The notes below the pieces were generated by a model, which ran no database searches, was not told the origin of the DNA, and saw nothing but the letters and a program-made list of their open reading frames with translations. 64,000 bases of DNA from JAPLKB01 sp964532465 (GTDB lineage: Bacteria > Desulfobacterota > Syntrophorhabdia > Syntrophorhabdales > Syntrophorhabdaceae): the NCBI GenBank assembly GCA_964532465.1, contig CAZHHX010000004.1, forward strand, positions 1-64,000, read 5' to 3'. The position numbers and the translations under genes are program-made. Position 1 is the stretch's first letter; each line of letters begins with the position of its first letter. Positions 59,981 to 64,000 of this stretch are shown here, piece by piece.

Positions 59981-60001
59981 GGGCAGGTTTGGAACCTGCC
60001 C
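59981..60001. repeat. GGGCAGGTT hairpin element
   Basis: GGGCAGGTT (59981-59989) pairs perfectly with AACCTGCCC (59993-60001) around TGG. The type is familiar as a dispersed intergenic motif in several bacterial genomes. No T tract follows at once. Confidence 0.6.
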
Positions 60002-60069
60002 CTACTTTAAGTGATGCCGTTATTAACTGATACAGAATTAACGCACGAGTAAAGATTTAAAGGGAAAAC

Positions 60070-60999
60070 ATGAAAAAAATCATTGCAATAGTTGGACCGA
60101 CCTGTACAGGCAAATCCGATTTGTCAATATATCTTGCAAAAGAATTTAGCGGTGAGATTATCAATGCCGATTCCATGCAGGTATACAGGCACTTTAACAT
60201 AGGCACCGCAAAACCTGATACGGAAGCGCGCAAAGGAATCCCTCATCATTTAATTGATGCGGTTGAGCCCCATGAAGAATTCAACGCGGCTTTGTTTAAA
60301 GAAATGGCAGACGCCAGTATAAACGACATTTGCAGCCGTGGCAGGATTCCAATCATCGTAGGCGGGACAGGCCTGTATCTGAGAGTGCTGATGTACGGGC
60401 TTTTTGTTGCCCCGAAAGATGCGGATTTAAGGGAAGCTCTGCAAAGGGAATATACGGAAGATCCTCTGAAGTTTTATGAAAAGCTGAAAGAGATAGACCG
60501 TGTATATGCCCTTAAGATAAGTTTCAGGGATAAGCTAAGGGCAGTAAGGGCAATGGAAGTATTTAAATCCACAGGTTTGCCCATGTCTGAATGGGCACAA
60601 ATCCACGGTTTTAAGGAGAGCCATTATGAAGTCCTGAAGCTCGGTTTAAAAAGGGAGCGGAATGACCTGTATCCGAGAATCAATAAAAGAGTGGATGATA
60701 TGATGAATGCGGGCTGGGTGGATGAGGTGGAACATATACTTTCCATGGGATACAATGAAGGATTGAAGCCTTTTTTGAGCATTGGCTATAGAGAGATACT
60801 TCTTTACATTAAAAGTTTAATTAGCTATGAAGATATGGTAAAAAATATAAAAATGCATACGCGAAATTACGCAAAAAGGCAGACGACATGGTTTTCCAAG
60901 GAAAAAGATGTTGTCTGGCATGAGTATCCGGAAGATATAGTAAATATAAAAACAAAGGTATCGGAGTTTTTAAAGGAATGGAACTCAAGAGGATTATAG
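60070..60999 (+). CDS. miaA: tRNA dimethylallyltransferase
   Basis: A 309-residue enzyme that adds a dimethylallyl group to A37 of tRNAs reading UNN codons. The P loop is VGPTCTGKSDL (about 7-17), with Cys-Thr where most have Ala-Ser. INADSMQVYRHFNIGTAKP, GGTGLYLRVLMYG, and RNYAKRQTTWFSKEKDVVWHE near the end complete the profile. Its last 22 bases overlap the scpB start. Confidence 0.96.
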   Translation: MKKIIAIVGPTCTGKSDLSIYLAKEFSGEIINADSMQVYRHFNIGTAKPDTEARKGIPHHLIDAVEPHEEFNAALFKEMADASINDICSRGRIPIIVGGTGLYLRVLMYGLFVAPKDADLREALQREYTEDPLKFYEKLKEIDRVYALKISFRDKLRAVRAMEVFKSTGLPMSEWAQIHGFKESHYEVLKLGLKRERNDLYPRINKRVDDMMNAGWVDEVEHILSMGYNEGLKPFLSIGYREILLYIKSLISYEDMVKNIKMHTRNYAKRQTTWFSKEKDVVWHEYPEDIVNIKTKVSEFLKEWNSRGL

Positions 61000-61496
61000 A
61001 AGCTGTTCTTTTTGTATCAGGCAGACCCGTAACATTAAAGGGGCTCGATAGAAAGCTTGAGGGATGCACAGGAGCAGACATTGAAGGGGCCATTCATGAA
61101 TTGGTAACTGAATATAATTATTCTGACAGAGCCCTGGAGATCGTGGAAGTGTCCGGCGGTTTTCAGATGAGGACAAAGACGGATTACAAGGAATGGATAA
61201 AGAGGTTTGTGAAGGAAAGAGATGTTGAGCTGACAAGGTCTGTCCTTGAAGCGCTTGCAATTATTGCTTACAGACAGCCTGTAACGAAGAGGGAGGTTGA
61301 TGCCTTAAGAGGGGTGGACTCATCGCGAGCTATCAAGCAACTTCTTGAAAGAAAATTTATCGAAATTGCAGGCAGAAACGAAGAAATCGGAAGGTCTATT
61401 GTTTTCAGGACAACAAATAGATTTCTGGAAGTATATAGCCTTAGGAGCATAGGAGATTTACCAACAGTAAAAGAGTTGGAAGCCCTTGAAAAATAG
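60978..61496 (+). CDS. scpB: Segregation and condensation protein B
   Basis: A 172-residue ScpB of two winged-helix domains: MELKRIIEAVLFVSGRPVTLKGLDRKL (about 1-27) and LTRSVLEALAIIAYRQPVTKREVDALRGVDSSRAIKQLLER (about 80-120). With ScpA and Smc it loads condensin on chromosomal DNA. ScpA is not next door. It overlaps miaA by 22 bases. The TAG stop is the first element of a GC-rich direct repeat. Confidence 0.95.
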   Translation: MELKRIIEAVLFVSGRPVTLKGLDRKLEGCTGADIEGAIHELVTEYNYSDRALEIVEVSGGFQMRTKTDYKEWIKRFVKERDVELTRSVLEALAIIAYRQPVTKREVDALRGVDSSRAIKQLLERKFIEIAGRNEEIGRSIVFRTTNRFLEVYSLRSIGDLPTVKELEALEK

Positions 61497-61713
61497 CAAG
61501 CACAGCTTGCGAGAGGGGGTGGCCGGGGTACCCGCTTGCGGGTCGTGGCTTTGCCGGTGGAGGGGGCGACCCCCTTACGGGGACAGGCGCGAGCCCCAAT
61601 TAGCACTAAGCACGATCCCTGCGAAAAACAGCAAGCACAGCTTGCGAGAGGGGGTGGCCGGGTACCTGCTTGCGGGTCGTGGCTTTGCCGGTGGAGGGGG
61701 CGACGCGAGCCCC
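61495..61713. repeat. Two GC-rich direct repeats abutting scpB
   Basis: Copy A (61495-61597) and copy B (61630-61713) share nearly the same sequence, from AGCAAGCACAGCTTGCGAGA to GCGAGCCCC. Copy B lacks an internal 19-base piece. Both are much richer in G and C than the flanking genes and start with an AAGC(A)/GCTT-type inverted element. Frames read across them are not credible genes. They look like a dispersed intergenic repeat family. Confidence 0.85.
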
Positions 61714-61736
61714 ATTAAATAGAATAGGAGGGTATT

Positions 61737-62771
61737 ATGGATGTTTCTGAATTATTGATTTTTATGGTGGAAAATAAAGGTTCTGACCTGCATGTCAGCT
61801 CCGGCGGTCCTCCTGTTGTCAGGATACATGGGGACATGATGAAGATTGAGGTTCCGCCGCTTGACAAGGATGAAGTCCATAACATGATATATGATATCCT
61901 GAATGACCAGCAGAGGAAGATTTTTGAGGAAAACCTTGAACTGGACTTTTCTTTTGCCCTTGGTGATATTGCGCGATTCAGAGTAAACGTTTTTAAACAG
62001 CAGAGAGGGGATGCTGCTGTTTTCAGGACTATTCCCACACAGATTCCTACCTTCGAAGAGTTGAACCTCCCCAAGGTTTTTATGGATATTACCCGGTTGG
62101 AAAAAGGACTTGTTCTTGTTACCGGACCCACGGGAAGCGGCAAATCCACGACCCTTGCGGCAATGGTTGACTTAATAAACAGGGAAGAAAAAGGACATAT
62201 CCTGACCGTTGAAGACCCCATCGAGTTTGTCCATCAGTCGAAGGGCTGCCTTGTTAACCAGCGTGAGCTTGGGCCTCATACAAAAAGTTTTTCAAATGCA
62301 TTGAGGAGTGCTCTTCGTGAAGACCCTGATGTGATCCTTGTCGGCGAAATGAGGGATCTGGAGACCATCTCCCTTGCTCTTACTGCCGCAGAGACTGGAC
62401 ACCTTGTTTTCGGCACGTTACATACAAGCGGGGCTCCGAAAACAGTTGACAGGGTTATTGACGTTTTTCCTGCGGCTCAGCAGGCTCAGGTAAGGTCCAT
62501 GTTTTCCGAATCCATACAGGCAGTTATAACGCAGGCTCTATTCAGGCGAAAAGATGGAAAGGGCAGGGTTGCAGGCTTTGAAATTATGATCGGCAATCCT
62601 GCTGTAAGAAACCTTATCCGGGAAGGCAAGATTGCACAGATACCATCTATTATGCAGACAAGCAAGGCTATCGGTATGCAGACAATGGAAGCTTCAGTGA
62701 CTGAATTGGTTGCAAAAAATATTGTAACAAAAGATGAGGTAGCTTATTACCTGCCCAAGTCTGCACAGTAG
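61737..62771 (+). CDS. pilT: PilT-type twitching motility ATPase
   Basis: A 344-residue hexameric ATPase. An N-terminal PAS-like domain (SDLHVSSGGPPVVRIHGDM, about 14-32) precedes Walker A VTGPTGSGKST (about 130-140), the Asp box HILTVEDPIEFVH, Walker B VILVGEMRD (about 202-210) and the His box TGHLVFGTLHTSGA. PilT retracts type IV pili by depolymerising them. AGGAGG at 61727-61732 supports the ATG. A second PilT-like gene follows after 12 bases. Confidence 0.95.
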   Translation: MDVSELLIFMVENKGSDLHVSSGGPPVVRIHGDMMKIEVPPLDKDEVHNMIYDILNDQQRKIFEENLELDFSFALGDIARFRVNVFKQQRGDAAVFRTIPTQIPTFEELNLPKVFMDITRLEKGLVLVTGPTGSGKSTTLAAMVDLINREEKGHILTVEDPIEFVHQSKGCLVNQRELGPHTKSFSNALRSALREDPDVILVGEMRDLETISLALTAAETGHLVFGTLHTSGAPKTVDRVIDVFPAAQQAQVRSMFSESIQAVITQALFRRKDGKGRVAGFEIMIGNPAVRNLIREGKIAQIPSIMQTSKAIGMQTMEASVTELVAKNIVTKDEVAYYLPKSAQ

Positions 62772-62783
62772 AGGTGATGGATT

Positions 62784-63905
62784 ATGGCCGAGATATTAGA
62801 ATATTTAAAGTACATGAACCAGAGGGACGCCTCTGATATATACATTACTGCCGGTCTCCCTGCCATGTTTCGCATTGAAGGTGCTACTGAGCCTTACGAC
62901 GAGCCCCCGTTTACGCCTGAGGACACGGAGAGAATAGCAGCCAGTACGATGAATGAAAAGCAGAAGGTTCAGTTTGCCGAGGAATTTGAGCAGAATCTTG
63001 CCCTTTACTATCCGGAGATTGGAAGGTTCAGGGTAAACATCTTCAGGCAGAGGGGGTGTGCAGGTCTTGTTATCAGACAGATTAAAACAGAGATAAAGAG
63101 TCTTGATGAGATGGGTCTGCCGAACATCTTTAAAGATATTATGATGAGTAAAAGAGGGCTTGTACTTGTTGTGGGCGCAACAGGAAGCGGTAAATCCACC
63201 ACACTCGCGTCAATGATAGACCACAGGAATGCCAATCAGCGCGGACACATAATCACCATAGAGGACCCCGTTGAATATGTCCATAATCACAAAAAGAGCG
63301 TTATAACTCAGAGAGAGGTGGGATTTGATACCCACTCCTTTTACAATGCTCTGAAAAATACCTTACGGCAGGCGCCGGATGTTATTCTTATCGGCGAAAT
63401 AAGGGATTCGGAAACCATGGAGGATGCTATTACGTTTGCAGAAACAGGTCACCTTGCCATGGGCACACTCCATGCAAACAATGCCAATCAGGCAATTGAA
63501 AGGATTATGAACTTTTTCCCTATAGAAAGGCATCTCCAGATACATATGCAGCTTGCCCTGAATCTGAGGGCAATTATATCGCAAAGGCTGATACCGACTG
63601 TGGAAGGAAAAAGGGTTGCAGCCATAGAGATAATGCTCGACAGCCCGAGGATAAAAGACCTTATTATGAGGGGCGAGGTCGGTCTTTTAAAAGAGACGAT
63701 GGCCGAAGCGTATAATGAAGGCATGCAGACCTTTGACCAGCATTTAATGGATTTTTATAAGGCAGGAAGGATTGATTACAACAATGCCATTGCAAATGCC
63801 GACAGTCCCAACGATTTAAGGTTGAAGATAAAGATGGCCGGCATTGAAAAAGAAGACGTTGATAAAAAAGAGCCGTCATTTAAGCTGAAGATTGACCAAA
63901 AGTAA
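62784..63905 (+). CDS. pilU: PilT/PilU-type ATPase (second copy)
   Basis: A 373-residue paralogue with the same motifs: ASDIYITAGLPAMFRIEG at the start, Walker A VVGATGSGKST (about 130-140), HIITIEDPVEYVH, Walker B VILIGEIRD and TGHLAMGTLHANNANQAIERIMNFFP. The last feature and the extended C-terminus (about 345-373) fit PilU, which helps PilT in strong retraction. It ends the unit before a strong terminator. PilU naming is inferred from order and length. Confidence 0.9.
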   Translation: MAEILEYLKYMNQRDASDIYITAGLPAMFRIEGATEPYDEPPFTPEDTERIAASTMNEKQKVQFAEEFEQNLALYYPEIGRFRVNIFRQRGCAGLVIRQIKTEIKSLDEMGLPNIFKDIMMSKRGLVLVVGATGSGKSTTLASMIDHRNANQRGHIITIEDPVEYVHNHKKSVITQREVGFDTHSFYNALKNTLRQAPDVILIGEIRDSETMEDAITFAETGHLAMGTLHANNANQAIERIMNFFPIERHLQIHMQLALNLRAIISQRLIPTVEGKRVAAIEIMLDSPRIKDLIMRGEVGLLKETMAEAYNEGMQTFDQHLMDFYKAGRIDYNNAIANADSPNDLRLKIKMAGIEKEDVDKKEPSFKLKIDQK

Positions 63906-63916
63906 AAAGCTCCTGA

Positions 63917-63960
63917 AAACAGGCCGCCCGGATATTTTTATCAAGGCAGCCTGTTTTTTT
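63917..63960 (+). terminator. Terminator after the pilT-pilU unit
   Basis: AAACAGGC (63917-63924) pairs with GCCTGTTT (63949-63956) across a 24-base middle that contains further weak pairing, and a run of seven to eight T follows. Confidence 0.82.
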
Positions 63961-64000
63961 ATTACATTTTTATATAAATAGTGTTACTATTTCAAAAATT

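Noticed and set aside
61486..61722. Frames across the GC-rich repeat (VAGVPACGSWLC-type peptides)
   Set aside because: They read the two copies of a non-coding direct repeat, so the internal repetition is from DNA and not from a protein.

Overview
The window is a complete, gene-dense stretch of a moderately AT-rich Gram-negative chromosome. Gene content suggests a strictly anaerobic bacterium of the former Deltaproteobacteria (Desulfobacterota, for example the Syntrophia or Syntrophorhabdia side). The evidence is membrane subunits of a sodium-pumping decarboxylase, an FprA flavodiiron protein beside rubrerythrin, sigma-54 control, many PAS sensor kinases, an AmmeMemoRadiSam enzyme, outer-membrane lipoprotein and TolC genes, and type IV pilus retraction ATPases. 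The taxonomic placement is inference; there is no rRNA gene in the window.

Layout. 0.7-7.4 kb: ion-transport block (OadG-like and OadB subunits, Ca-type P-ATPase, NhaD/ArsB-type antiporter, cytidylate-kinase-like protein). The end of oadB and its terminator are duplicated on the far side of the ATPase gene. 7.4-10.7 kb: PLA2-like lipoprotein, sigma-54 activator, and a divergent small gene with a sigma-54 promoter, 16-bp palindromic boxes and an internally duplicated product; then a PC4-family protein. 10.9-13.0 kb: tRNA-Lys, tRNA-Glu and two membrane proteins. 13.1-18.9 kb: oxygen defence and iron uptake (FprA, rubrerythrin, flavodoxin-like reductase, IlvE, FeoA-FeoB fusion). 19-25.6 kb (minus strand): AmrS, Lon, M18 aminopeptidase, anti-sigma/anti-anti-sigma pair, enoyl-CoA hydratase. 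26-31.7 kb: TolC-MacA-MacB-type efflux operon with a near-consensus sigma-54 promoter. 32-40 kb: small secreted protein, solute-binding protein, VanX-like dipeptidase, Nudix hydrolase, PabB-PabC fusion, Ldh-family dehydrogenase, PpnP, DUF523/DUF1722 protein. 40-47.2 kb: two translationally coupled PAS kinases and ligA. 51-58.7 kb: RlmD-type methyltransferase, PAS kinase, YgiQ-type radical SAM protein, PBP1A. 59-64 kb: unknown helical protein, miaA, scpB, a GC-rich direct repeat, and two PilT-type ATPases.

The most striking region is 47.6-50.8 kb. Five attC recombination sites delimit integron cassettes carrying a DUF3795 protein, VapBC, an Mrr-type endonuclease, a BrnT toxin with its antitoxin, and one cassette with no convincing protein gene but several near-perfect palindromes. 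No integron integrase is visible, so this is a CALIN (cluster of attC sites lacking an integrase). Cassette boundaries are supported by exact or near-exact complementarity between the 7-base ends of each cassette.

No CRISPR array, rRNA, transposase or phage gene was seen.
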